6,469 bases of DNA from assembly GCA_033720975.1 (NCBI GenBank), contig JAWWBL010000096.1, positions 1 to 6,469 of the forward strand, read 5' to 3'. Of the stretch, positions 1 through 5,947 are shown piece by piece. The stretch is from JAWWBL01 sp033720975. Its GTDB lineage: Bacteria; Actinomycetota; Acidimicrobiia; Spongiisociales; ZC4RG35. The notes beneath the pieces are model-generated. The model was not told the origin of the DNA and made no database searches. It worked only from the letters and a program-made list of their open reading frames with translations. Every line of letters starts with the position of its first letter. Position 1 is the first letter of the stretch. The translations under genes and the position numbers were made by a program.

Positions 1-1040
1 CGTCGGGCAGCTGCAAGATTCAGCATGTGTTGGACTCCGACGTCGAGGAACCTGAACCTCTCGTCCTGGGTCTGGCCCCTGAGCCATCGGATGTAGATCT
101 GCTGGAGGACGACGGCCATCTTCCAGGCGCCGAAGACGAGGTACCACTCGATGTCGTCGAGGAATCGCCCCGACTTCTGACCGTATCTATCGACCGCAGC
201 ATTCCTGGACAGCCAACCGGGTGAGGTCGTCGGCATCATTCCCAGCGCCTCGGGCGCTTCTCCGGGATCGAACCACGTGCCCATGAGGGTTCCCACGTCG
301 GCCAGGGGGTCTCCTCTCGTGGCCATGTCCCAGTCGTATACAGCCACGCATCGGCTCGGGTCGTCTGGTGCAAGAGCCATGTTGTCGAGTCGCCAGTCGT
401 TGTGGAGGAGTGTTGGTGGCCCCGAGTCCGGCATGCGGGACCAAAGCCACGATGAGAGCTCATCGGCGAGCGGGTTTTCCTCATGCCTCGCCTCCTCCCA
501 TCGCCGGGACCAACCCTCGACCTGTCTCCGCATGAATCCCTCGGGCCGTCCCAGGTCGCCAAGTCCGCATCGATCTGGGTCGACCGCGTGAAACTCGACG
601 AGGGTGTCCACCACGACCTCCGAAAGCGCTCGATTGACATCTGGGTCATCTCCTCCCCCCAGATCTTCAGGGACGTCGCCTCTTATCACCAGGCCGTCCT
701 TGCGCTCCATCAAGAAGAAGCGTGCGCCCAGCACGGTGACGTCGTCGCAATAAGCAACTGCACGGGGAGCCTTGTCAAAGGCCTCCCACAGTCTCGCCAG
801 AACCCGATACTCCCGACTCATGTCATGCGAGGAAGCGGCAACCGGCCCGAGAGGGGGTCTACGCAAGACCAACTCCTTCCCCTCGGGGAAGGTCAAGAGG
901 TACGTCAAATTGGCTTTCCCCCCACCAAATTGGTCAACCCTCGGGACACCACGAGGGAGGCTGGGATCCTGCGCGACCCATCCCACCAGGCGGTCGACAT
1001 CGAACCGCTCATCTGGCCTGACTTCGATCAGATCGGTCAC
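1..1040 (-). CDS. ACAD10/11-type phosphotransferase family protein (APH-like kinase), C-terminus cut by window edge
   Basis: Cytosolic kinase-fold protein of the aminoglycoside phosphotransferase (APH) superfamily, closest to the stand-alone relatives of the N-terminal kinase domain of ACAD10/ACAD11. Those human enzymes phosphorylate 4-hydroxyacyl-CoAs before dehydrogenation; the substrate here is unknown. I translated the minus strand from GTG at 1040, giving 346 uninterrupted codons to the left edge. A glycine-rich loop (GGGKANLTY, residues 39-47) is followed by a basic strand LVLRRPP (57-63) and SREYRVL (75-81), as in this subfamily. The catalytic-loop motif is H213-N-D215-W-R-L-D-N220, with D215 the expected base and N220 a metal ligand. 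The second metal aspartate is D236 in VYDWD, followed by GDPLADVG (243-250). The C-terminal helices (about 299-340) match the family, which is usually near 350 residues, so only a few residues are probably missing. There is no usable ATG upstream of the G-loop; GTG 1040 gives the usual N-terminus (VTDLIEVRP). It is divergent from the DUF885 gene. Aminoglycoside resistance is not implied. Confidence 0.88.
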   Translation of the reverse strand, partial: MTDLIEVRPDERFDVDRLVGWVAQDPSLPRGVPRVDQFGGGKANLTYLLTFPEGKELVLRRPPLGPVAASSHDMSREYRVLARLWEAFDKAPRAVAYCDDVTVLGARFFLMERKDGLVIRGDVPEDLGGGDDPDVNRALSEVVVDTLVEFHAVDPDRCGLGDLGRPEGFMRRQVEGWSRRWEEARHEENPLADELSSWLWSRMPDSGPPTLLHNDWRLDNMALAPDDPSRCVAVYDWDMATRGDPLADVGTLMGTWFDPGEAPEALGMMPTTSPGWLSRNAAVDRYGQKSGRFLDDIEWYLVFGAWKMAVVLQQIYIRWLRGQTQDERFRFLDVGVQHMLNLAAAR

Positions 1041-1048
1041 TGTCGTTG

Positions 1049-1054
1049 AGCGTA
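1049..1054 (-). promoter_or_regulatory. Candidate -10 box (TACGCT) for the phosphotransferase gene
   Basis: TACGCT on the minus strand ends eight bases before GTG 1040, close to the spacing for a leaderless or nearly leaderless transcript. The gene has no visible Shine-Dalgarno, which fits. The same hexamer precedes the LLM gene. The position lies in the 53-base gap (1041-1093) between the divergent phosphotransferase and DUF885 genes. Supported by position only. Confidence 0.3.
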
Positions 1055-1078
1055 TCCGTTCGTTGGGACGCCGGTGTC

Positions 1079-1084
1079 TACCCT
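1079..1084 (+). promoter_or_regulatory. Candidate -10 box (TACCCT) for the DUF885-flavin reductase pair
   Basis: TACCCT fits TAnnnT and ends nine bases before GTG 1094, so transcription could start at or just before that codon. It would be useless for the alternative TTG 1046 start, which lies upstream of it. No convincing -35 box is seen. Confidence 0.25.
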
Positions 1085-1093
1085 GCCCCGACT

Positions 1094-2737
1094 GTGACCC
1101 CTTTCGAGATCTCAGAACAGCTGACCGAGGACTGGGCCGACCTCTCCCCCATCGGTGCAACCGAGTATGGCATCCCTGGCCGGGACCACCTCGTCGACGA
1201 CTTCTCTCCCGAAGGGTATGCCGCCCGCGCCGACCTCTATCGCGAGGCGCGAGATCGGCTGGCTCCCCATCTCGAACAGTCTGATTCACGCCAAGCGAGG
1301 ACGGCGAAGATCCTGCTCGGGTGGCTCGAGAGCCGTATCGAGAGTCACGAGAACGGTCAATGGCGTCGAGACCTCAACCACATCTACAGCCCATTCCAAC
1401 TGTTGCGGGATGTTTTCGACGTGATGCCGCAGGAACGCCCCGAGGACTGGGAAAACATCATCGCCCGACTCAACGGTTTCCCCACCGCCCTTGTCGGGCA
1501 TCGGGCGTCGTTGCTGGTTGGCATCGAGGTGGGAGACGTCGTGGCCCGCCGCCAGGCTGAGTCTGTTCTGGAGCAGGCAGAAGAGGTCGCCGCCGAAGAC
1601 AATCGGTACGTCAGGTACCCGGCGGAGGCGAAGCGAGCTGGCGCCGACCCTGACCGCGTGGCGGAAGCCGTTCTCAACGCCCGCATGGCGTGTGAGGAGT
1701 TCGCAGCATGGCTTCGCCACACCTACCTCCCTGCAGCGAGGGCACAGGATGCAATTGGGGAAGAGAGTTACAACCGGGGTGTCGAGCGATTCCTGGGCAT
1801 GCAGCTCGACCTGGAAGAGACCTATCGCTGGGGCTGGGAAGAGGTGCATCGGCTCCGCGACGAGATGAGGGTGACTGCGGCAGCGATCGAACCGCACTCG
1901 AGTGTCGACGAGGTCATCGAGATGCTCGATACCGACCCATCCCGGGCTGCCGCCACCCGCGGGGAGTTCGTCGAGTTCGTCTCACAGATCCAACAAACGG
2001 CCGTGGAGCAGCTCGACGGCGACCACTTCGACGTTCCAGAGGAGCTGAAGACCGTGTCAGTCAACATGGCGCCTCCGGGCGGTGCCCTTGGGGCGTGGTA
2101 TCACGGCCCGTCCGAGGACTTCTCCCGTCCCGGTTCGATCTGGTACGCGCCAGGAGAGCGCAAGCTAATCCCTTATTGGCAGGAGGTCAGCACCGCCTAC
2201 CACGAGGGTTTCCCTGGCCATCACCTCCAGGTGGGTACCGCGATCATGCAACGAGAGAAACTCTCGCGGTTCGAGCGCGCCGTTGTCTGGTACTCGGGGG
2301 CGGGCGAGGGCTGGGCCCTTTACGCAGAGCGGCTGATGGACGAACTCGGATTCTTCGAGAAGCCCGAGTACCGGCTTGGGCTCCTCGCCAGCCAGCTCTT
2401 CCGGGCCACGCGGGTCGTCGTCGACATCGGCTGTCAACTCGAGAAGTCCATTCCCGCACACGCTCCCCTCTACTCAGGGGAGCAGTGGAGCTACGACCGC
2501 GCCGTCGACTACATGAACCAGGTGGGCTTGCAGGCACGCGATGTCGCCGAGTCCGAGGTGAAACGATATCTGGGCTGGGCCGCGCAGGCGATCTCGTACA
2601 AGGTGGGCGAGAGGGAGATCCTCGATATCCGCCGCCACCTGGCCACATCCCAGGAATTCGATCGGAAGGACTTCCACCGCAGGATCCTCGAAGCCGGAGC
2701 CATTCGTCTGGATCACCTTCGTCAGGAGATGACTTGA
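1094..2737 (+). CDS. DUF885 family protein, putative zinc metallopeptidase
   Basis: Predicted soluble protein of the DUF885 family (Pfam PF05960), thought to be metal-dependent hydrolases or peptidases; no substrate can be assigned. With the GTG 1094 start it has 547 residues, within the usual range for the family. The N-terminus matches the family pattern, with SPIGATEYGI and then FSPEGYAARADLYREA. The hallmark H370-E371-G-F-P-G-H376-H377-L-Q is intact, and a second conserved block GEGWALYAE lies at 404-412. I see no signal peptide or membrane segment, so it is probably cytoplasmic. Start choice: the frame stays open upstream to TTG 1046 (563 residues), but those 16 residues do not look like the family. 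GTG 1094 is preceded by a TAnnnT box (TACCCT, 1079-1084), and neither start has a clear Shine-Dalgarno. The stop TGA overlaps the start of the flavin reductase gene by four bases, so the two are probably translationally coupled. Family assignment is firm; peptidase activity is inferred. Confidence 0.9.
   Translation: MTPFEISEQLTEDWADLSPIGATEYGIPGRDHLVDDFSPEGYAARADLYREARDRLAPHLEQSDSRQARTAKILLGWLESRIESHENGQWRRDLNHIYSPFQLLRDVFDVMPQERPEDWENIIARLNGFPTALVGHRASLLVGIEVGDVVARRQAESVLEQAEEVAAEDNRYVRYPAEAKRAGADPDRVAEAVLNARMACEEFAAWLRHTYLPAARAQDAIGEESYNRGVERFLGMQLDLEETYRWGWEEVHRLRDEMRVTAAAIEPHSSVDEVIEMLDTDPSRAAATRGEFVEFVSQIQQTAVEQLDGDHFDVPEELKTVSVNMAPPGGALGAWYHGPSEDFSRPGSIWYAPGERKLIPYWQEVSTAYHEGFPGHHLQVGTAIMQREKLSRFERAVVWYSGAGEGWALYAERLMDELGFFEKPEYRLGLLASQLFRATRVVVDIGCQLEKSIPAHAPLYSGEQWSYDRAVDYMNQVGLQARDVAESEVKRYLGWAAQAISYKVGEREILDIRRHLATSQEFDRKDFHRRILEAGAIRLDHLRQEMT
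2724..2728 (+). promoter_or_regulatory. Shine-Dalgarno AGGAG inside the DUF885 gene, fixing the TTG start of the flavin reductase gene
   Basis: AGGAG sits five bases before TTG 2734, an ideal spacing, while no ATG or GTG start lies in that frame nearby. It lies wholly within the last codons of the DUF885 gene, so ribosomes finishing that gene can reinitiate at the overlapping TTGA. Confidence 0.75.
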
Positions 2738-3342
2738 GCCAGAAGACCACATTCCTGCTTTCGGAGCAGCAGAGTCGTGACGCCTACAAGTTGTTGTCCG
2801 GGTTGGTCGTGCCGCGCCCCATCGGGTGGATCGGGACCACGAGAGAGGACGGGACTTTCAATCTGGCGCCTTTTTCCTTCTTCAACGTCGTTGCGTCGAA
2901 CCCGCCCACGGTCCTCTTCTCAGGGGGAAGGCACCCGGATCGGCCCAAGGACTCGGTGGCCTTCGCCGAGTCTTCCGGCGAGTTCACCGTCAATATCGTG
3001 TCCGAAGATGTCGCCACCGCCATGTCGGTGACCGCGGGCCGGTTCGGCTCAGAAGACGATGAGTTCGCCATCGCCGGGCTCACCCCGTTTCTCGGGGTCA
3101 GGGTGACCGCTCCGATGGTCGTCGAGTCTCCGGCCAACCTGGAGTGCGTGGTGACCCAAGTGGTCGACATCGGCCCCGAGGCGAGTACCAGGGTGGTGTT
3201 CGGGGAGGTAGTGGCTCTTCATGTCCGCGACACCGTTCTCGACGGCACGAGGATCGTCCCCAACGAGTTGAAGGCGATAGGGCGGATGGCGGGTGACACC
3301 TACATCCGAACCTCGGATCGCTTCGACCTGGCTCGCCCTTAG
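2734..3342 (+). CDS. Flavin reductase-like FMN-binding protein (split-barrel fold)
   Basis: A 202-residue cytoplasmic protein of the flavin reductase-like family (Pfam PF01613, DIM6/NTAB type), which binds FMN. Members either reduce free flavin with NAD(P)H, often feeding a partner monooxygenase, or act as flavin-dependent oxidoreductases. Family features in order: VVPRPIGWIGT (25-35); the phosphate-binding segment N43-LAPFSFF-N51; SNPPTVLFS (55-63); KDSVAF (72-77); the strand EFTVNIVS (83-90); and the C-terminal GRMAGDTYIRT (183-193). The length is typical for the family. The TTG start at 2734 overlaps the preceding TGA in the sequence TTGA and has AGGAG five bases upstream. It therefore belongs to a two-gene unit with the DUF885 gene. 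No monooxygenase partner lies next to it; the LLM gene at the right edge is 2.6 kb away and on a separate promoter. The next gene is convergent, ten bases away, with no strong terminator between. Family is secure; substrate and electron acceptor are unknown. Confidence 0.9.
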   Translation: MSQKTTFLLSEQQSRDAYKLLSGLVVPRPIGWIGTTREDGTFNLAPFSFFNVVASNPPTVLFSGGRHPDRPKDSVAFAESSGEFTVNIVSEDVATAMSVTAGRFGSEDDEFAIAGLTPFLGVRVTAPMVVESPANLECVVTQVVDIGPEASTRVVFGEVVALHVRDTVLDGTRIVPNELKAIGRMAGDTYIRTSDRFDLARP

Positions 3343-3352
3343 CCGCTGGCCG

Positions 3353-4507
3353 TCAGCTCTTACAACCGTGCTCGATGAGAGTCGGGTAGGGGTTGACCAC
3401 CAGCTGGCCGTCATCGATGTACATCATGAAATGAACGTGTGGCCGTGTTCCCTGGGCGCTGCCCGTCGTGCCCACATAGCCGATGATCTCGCCCGCCTTC
3501 ACGTGCCCGGTGGCCCCGAATGCGCTCAGATGGCTGTGTATGTAGAGCACGCCGTCATCCCCATGAAGGTTGACCTGGTTGCCCCCCAGGTAGCCGATCT
3601 TCTGCTCGATGTCTCCGGACACAGGCGCGTACACTGGTGTCCCCTCGCTCACGAAGAGATCGTTGCCCTCGTGCCAGCGGCTACCGCCACCCCTGGGGAA
3701 TCCCCAATCGTTGAAGAGGCGCGCTCCGTCGACCGGGCACCTCCAGACGTCTCCCGTTGGGATCGACAGCTCCTGTCCGGCCCGGATGAAGTTGGGGTTC
3801 GATATGTCGTTCAGGTCTATCAGCGCCTGGAGCGACACTCCGTTGCGAGCGGCGATGTCGCCAAGACGGTCACCGCGCACCACCACGTACGTGCGGGTGC
3901 CCGCTGTGCCTCTTGCGACAAACCCGGGGCCGTCGAGGAACAGGCGAGTCCCGGTGTAGATGACGCCACCCAGGATCCCGTTGGCAGTGGCTATCTGCTC
4001 GGCGGTCACGCCCGAGTGTCGGGCTGCGATGTCGTCGAGGCTCTCACCCCGCTGCACGACGTGATACGCGCCGCTTCTGGCACTCGGGGCCGCCGAAGGC
4101 TGACCGTTGGATGGAGGCGCTTGGGCGGTGCTGCCAGGAATGGATACGGACTGACCGACGTAGATGCGGTTTGGGTCGCGGATGCCGTTTCGCTCCACGA
4201 GAGCGACCACGGTTGTGCCGTACGCCGCCGCGATACGGCCCAATGTGTCGCCTCGCACTACGACATGGACCGCCTCGGGCTCTTCAGGCTCTTCACCCGG
4301 GATGACCAGGACCTGTCCGGGGAAGATCAGATTCGGGTTCTCGATGCCGTTGACCTCGATGAGCTCGGAGAGTGACACGTCGTGGTCCCTGGCGATCCGC
4401 CCCAACGTGTCGCCCCGCCTGACGGTGTAATCGAGTGAGAACGCGGCGATGGTGATGGCGAGCACGGCGCCGACGGCCACCGCCCGGGCACGACGATTCT
4501 CGGGCAT
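3353..4507 (-). CDS. Four-LysM, M23-family peptidoglycan endopeptidase, N-terminally membrane-anchored or secreted
   Basis: Cell-envelope hydrolase of 384 residues predicted to cut peptidoglycan cross-bridges outside the membrane. After a short basic N-terminus (R5, R6, R8) a hydrophobic stretch (about 9-24) acts as signal peptide or membrane anchor; no lipobox is present. Four LysM peptidoglycan-binding repeats follow, at about 27-70, 81-124, 148-192 and 207-250. Repeats 1, 2 and 4 keep the RGD-LG-IA and N-I-NPN/DPN-I-GQ pattern; repeat 3 is divergent (RGESLDDIA, no NPN). A Ser/Pro/Gln/Ala-rich linker separates repeats 2 and 3. The M23 peptidase domain (about 264-375) has its zinc ligands intact as H279-x3-D283 and H359 of H357-V-H359, with H326 in IHSHLS as a further likely active-site residue, so it should be active. 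The only two cysteines, C257 and C382, flank the peptidase domain. ATG 4507 has AAGGAG ten bases upstream, within a hairpin. It is co-oriented with rlmN, 44 bases downstream of it. Confidence 0.93.
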   Translation of the reverse strand: MPENRRARAVAVGAVLAITIAAFSLDYTVRRGDTLGRIARDHDVSLSELIEVNGIENPNLIFPGQVLVIPGEEPEEPEAVHVVVRGDTLGRIAAAYGTTVVALVERNGIRDPNRIYVGQSVSIPGSTAQAPPSNGQPSAAPSARSGAYHVVQRGESLDDIAARHSGVTAEQIATANGILGGVIYTGTRLFLDGPGFVARGTAGTRTYVVVRGDRLGDIAARNGVSLQALIDLNDISNPNFIRAGQELSIPTGDVWRCPVDGARLFNDWGFPRGGGSRWHEGNDLFVSEGTPVYAPVSGDIEQKIGYLGGNQVNLHGDDGVLYIHSHLSAFGATGHVKAGEIIGYVGTTGSAQGTRPHVHFMMYIDDGQLVVNPYPTLIEHGCKS

Positions 4508-4508
4508 A

Positions 4509-4525
4509 TGAAGGTAACTCCTTCA
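4509..4525 (-). promoter_or_regulatory. Hairpin covering the Shine-Dalgarno of the LysM/M23 gene
   Basis: A perfect 6-base inverted repeat, TGAAGG and CCTTCA with a five-base loop, ends one base before the ATG at 4507. The Shine-Dalgarno AAGGAG (4518-4523 on the complementary strand) lies in the 5' arm and loop. In mRNA it would be partly hidden, so the structure could lower or tune translation of the cell-wall hydrolase. The inverted repeat is seen directly; the regulatory role is inferred. Confidence 0.45.
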
Positions 4526-4534
4526 GGCCCCTGA

Positions 4535-4549
4535 TCTCCGCGTCGGAGA
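4535..4549 (-). repeat. Inverted repeat (6-base arms, 3-base loop) just after the rlmN stop
   Basis: TCTCCG and CGGAGA are perfectly complementary around a three-base loop and begin two bases after the rlmN stop codon (4552-4554). No U-tract follows on the minus strand, so it is a poor intrinsic terminator. It could instead stabilise the 3' end of rlmN mRNA, pause transcription or serve as a protein site. Function unknown. Confidence 0.4.
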
Positions 4550-4551
4550 GA

Positions 4552-5592
4552 CTAACTCGAAGGGCGGCTCTTTTGGGATAAAACCCGCAGCTGCCCACAG
4601 GCAGCATCGATGTCGCGCCCTCGTGTGTCGCGAACCGTCACATTGACTCCGAGGCTGGTGAGCCGTTCTGCGAACAGGTTGATTCGGCGTTTCGGAGACG
4701 CCTGCTCGTCACTGAGCGGAGTGGGGTTGAGGGCGATCAGGTTCACGTGTGCTCGAAGCCTCATGGCGATCTCCGCGAGCTTTTCGGCCTGGTCGACGGT
4801 GTCGTTGACTCCCTCGATCATCGTCCACTCGATGGATAGCCTGCGCCCCTTCTTCTCGAAATAGGTCTTGGCAGCTTCTTCGACCCTTTCCAACGGGTAA
4901 CGCTTGTTGATCGGGACGAGGGATGTTCTCAGCTCGTCGTCGGCGGCATGCAAGCTCACGGCGAGGTTGACGGCCCACGGCTCCTCTGCGAGCCGTTCGA
5001 TCCCCGGCGCGATGCCGACGGTGGACACGGTGATCGATCTGGAGGACATCCCCATCACTTCGACCATTCTCCGGATCGACTCGCGGACCCGGTCGTAGTT
5101 GGCCAACGGCTCACCCATCCCCATGAACACCACGTTGGTCACTCGGCGCGGGACACCCGGCATCCCGATTTGGCGGAGAAAGGCCTGCGCGTAGGCCAAC
5201 TGAGCGACGATCTCGCCGGGCTCGAGGTGGCGTTCGAACCCGAATTGGCCGGTAGCACAGAAGGTGCAGGCGAGGGCACAGCCGGCCTGGCTGGAGATGC
5301 AAAGCGTCGCCCGTTTCGGATACCCCATCAGCACGGCCTCTATCGCTGCGGCGTCGCGAGCGCGGAAGAGCCACTTCCGGGTGGTCCCTCGATCTGCGCT
5401 CTGTTCGATCTCGACCTCGAATGGCCACAACGACTCTTCAAGCCTTTCTCGCAGGTGGGAGGGGAGGTTGGTCATATCCGACGCGTGTAGCACCGGAGTG
5501 CGGTAGAGCCAGTCCCTCAATTGGTCGGCCCGGTAGGCAGGCTCACCATCCAAGAGCTCTGCGAGGGCCTCAGGCGCGCTGAGGTAGGGCAC
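4552..5592 (-). CDS. rlmN: RlmN, dual-specificity 23S rRNA (A2503-C2) / tRNA (A37-C2) methyltransferase
   Basis: Radical-SAM enzyme that makes 2-methyladenosine at A2503 of 23S rRNA in the peptidyl-transferase centre and at A37 of some tRNAs, supporting decoding accuracy. The 346-residue protein has the full set of family residues. The 4Fe-4S cluster cysteines are C105-x3-C109-x2-C112, within SSQAGCALACTFC. The two mechanistic cysteines match E. coli C118 and C355: C98 in TLCISSQ and C332 in DIDAACGQL. The SAM-binding GMGEP lies at 158-162 and the conserved VSLHA at 212-216. The N-terminal accessory region (about 8-60, with YRADQLRDWLY) is the usual RNA-binding domain. Length and the N-terminal domain favour RlmN over the resistance methyltransferase Cfr. 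The start is GTG 5592, three bases after the stop of the HhH gene, with only a weak ribosome-binding site, which suggests translational coupling. It is followed 44 bases later by the LysM/M23 gene. Confidence 0.96.
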   Translation of the reverse strand: MPYLSAPEALAELLDGEPAYRADQLRDWLYRTPVLHASDMTNLPSHLRERLEESLWPFEVEIEQSADRGTTRKWLFRARDAAAIEAVLMGYPKRATLCISSQAGCALACTFCATGQFGFERHLEPGEIVAQLAYAQAFLRQIGMPGVPRRVTNVVFMGMGEPLANYDRVRESIRRMVEVMGMSSRSITVSTVGIAPGIERLAEEPWAVNLAVSLHAADDELRTSLVPINKRYPLERVEEAAKTYFEKKGRRLSIEWTMIEGVNDTVDQAEKLAEIAMRLRAHVNLIALNPTPLSDEQASPKRRINLFAERLTSLGVNVTVRDTRGRDIDAACGQLRVLSQKSRPSS

Positions 5593-5595
5593 CGG

Positions 5596-5910
5596 TCAGC
5601 CCGAGAGCTTCTGTGCCTCTTCGATCCAGGCGCGGGCCCTGTTTCCACTGACCCCGGCAGCCTCGGCTACCCGATCCGGCGTAGCCACAGCGAGCGTCGG
5701 CACGTCGCCGATGCCAGCTTCGCCCAGACGCTTGGCGAACACAGGCCCGATCCCGTCGATGGTCTCAACCGTCATCGACGGCGGGACGCGGCGGAAGGTT
5801 GGTGGCTCCGGTTCCCTCGAGGTCGCGACGGAGATGAAACGGTCGCGCATGGCCCAGGCAACGGCGGCTATGCCGCCGATAAACCCGATCACCTTGGCCA
5901 GTCGTTTCAT
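5596..5910 (-). CDS. Small single-pass membrane protein with a helix-hairpin-helix domain
   Basis: A 104-residue protein of unknown function. An N-terminal hydrophobic helix (about 5-21) follows a short basic start (MKRLAK). The segment after the helix (R22, R24, R32) is also basic, so topology is not clear-cut, but a cytoplasmic C-terminus would suit the domain there. A linker rich in Pro and Arg (about 33-45) leads to a helix-hairpin-helix region (about 48-97). That region has the GIGP turn (53-56), F58-AKRLGEAGI, a threonine-led helix TLAVATPDRVAEAAGV and a final SGNRARAWIEEA. This pattern resembles the HhH_5 / DUF4332 group, where the fold usually binds nucleic acid non-specifically or mediates protein contacts. 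The ATG at 5910 has no Shine-Dalgarno but has TAGCCT at -12 to -7, so it may be leaderless. It is probably the first gene of the operon with rlmN, three bases downstream. A role in placing or aiding RlmN is only a guess. Confidence 0.82.
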   Translation of the reverse strand: MKRLAKVIGFIGGIAAVAWAMRDRFISVATSREPEPPTFRRVPPSMTVETIDGIGPVFAKRLGEAGIGDVPTLAVATPDRVAEAAGVSGNRARAWIEEAQKLSG

Positions 5911-5916
5911 ACGATC

Positions 5917-5922
5917 AGGCTA
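5917..5922 (-). promoter_or_regulatory. Candidate -10 box (TAGCCT) for the HhH-rlmN-LysM/M23 operon
   Basis: TAGCCT fits the actinobacterial TAnnnT consensus and occupies exactly -12 to -7 of ATG 5910, as expected for a leaderless transcript beginning at the start codon. No convincing -35 box is seen. The box lies within a palindrome, so a DNA-binding regulator could cover it. Confidence 0.4.
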
Positions 5923-5928
5923 CAGCCT
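5917..5928. repeat. Short palindrome in the divergent promoter gap (possible operator)
   Basis: AGGCT and AGCCT form a perfect 5-base inverted repeat around AC in the 43-base gap between the divergent HhH and LLM genes. It overlaps the candidate -10 box of the HhH gene. It is short enough to arise by chance; an operator role is inferred from its position alone. Confidence 0.25.
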
Positions 5929-5941
5929 ATTTGCGGAGGTT

Positions 5942-5947
5942 TACGCT
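5942..5947 (+). promoter_or_regulatory. Candidate -10 box (TACGCT) for the LLM oxidoreductase gene
   Basis: TACGCT fits TAnnnT and lies at exactly -12 to -7 of ATG 5954, the geometry of a leaderless promoter. A GGAGG at 5935-5939 is present too, but 14 bases before the ATG, too far for a good Shine-Dalgarno. No clear -35 box is visible. Confidence 0.4.

Noticed and set aside
1..1040. Aminoglycoside resistance gene
   Set aside because: The glycine-loop, LVLRRPP and SREYRVL features place it with the ACAD10/11-type phosphotransferases rather than known resistance APH enzymes.
483..1049. Plus-strand frames of up to 188 codons over the left end
   Set aside because: The minus strand encodes an intact kinase with all catalytic motifs, so these are shadows of it.
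1708..2733. Long open frame inside the DUF885 gene, continuous with the flavin reductase frame, suggesting a fusion or larger protein
   Set aside because: The upstream translation is Arg/Pro-rich without domains; the flavin reductase family begins right after TTG 2734, which has its own Shine-Dalgarno.
3343..3357. Possible bidirectional terminator between the convergent flavin reductase and LysM/M23 genes (GCTG/CAGC, 3345-3357)
   Set aside because: Only a 4-bp stem and no T-tract on either side; too weak to call.
3345..3413. Direct repeat GCTGGCCGTCA at 3345-3355 and 3403-3413
   Set aside because: An 11-base repeat is expected a few times by chance in a window of this size and base composition.
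3293..4375. A 360-codon open frame on the plus strand opposite the LysM/M23 gene
   Set aside because: It is antisense to a gene with clear domains, its translation shows no recognisable domain, and long antisense frames are expected in GC-rich DNA.
4552..5592. Cfr-type antibiotic-resistance methyltransferase instead of RlmN
   Set aside because: Residue spacing, the N-terminal accessory domain and the chromosomal context fit RlmN; nothing specific to Cfr is seen.
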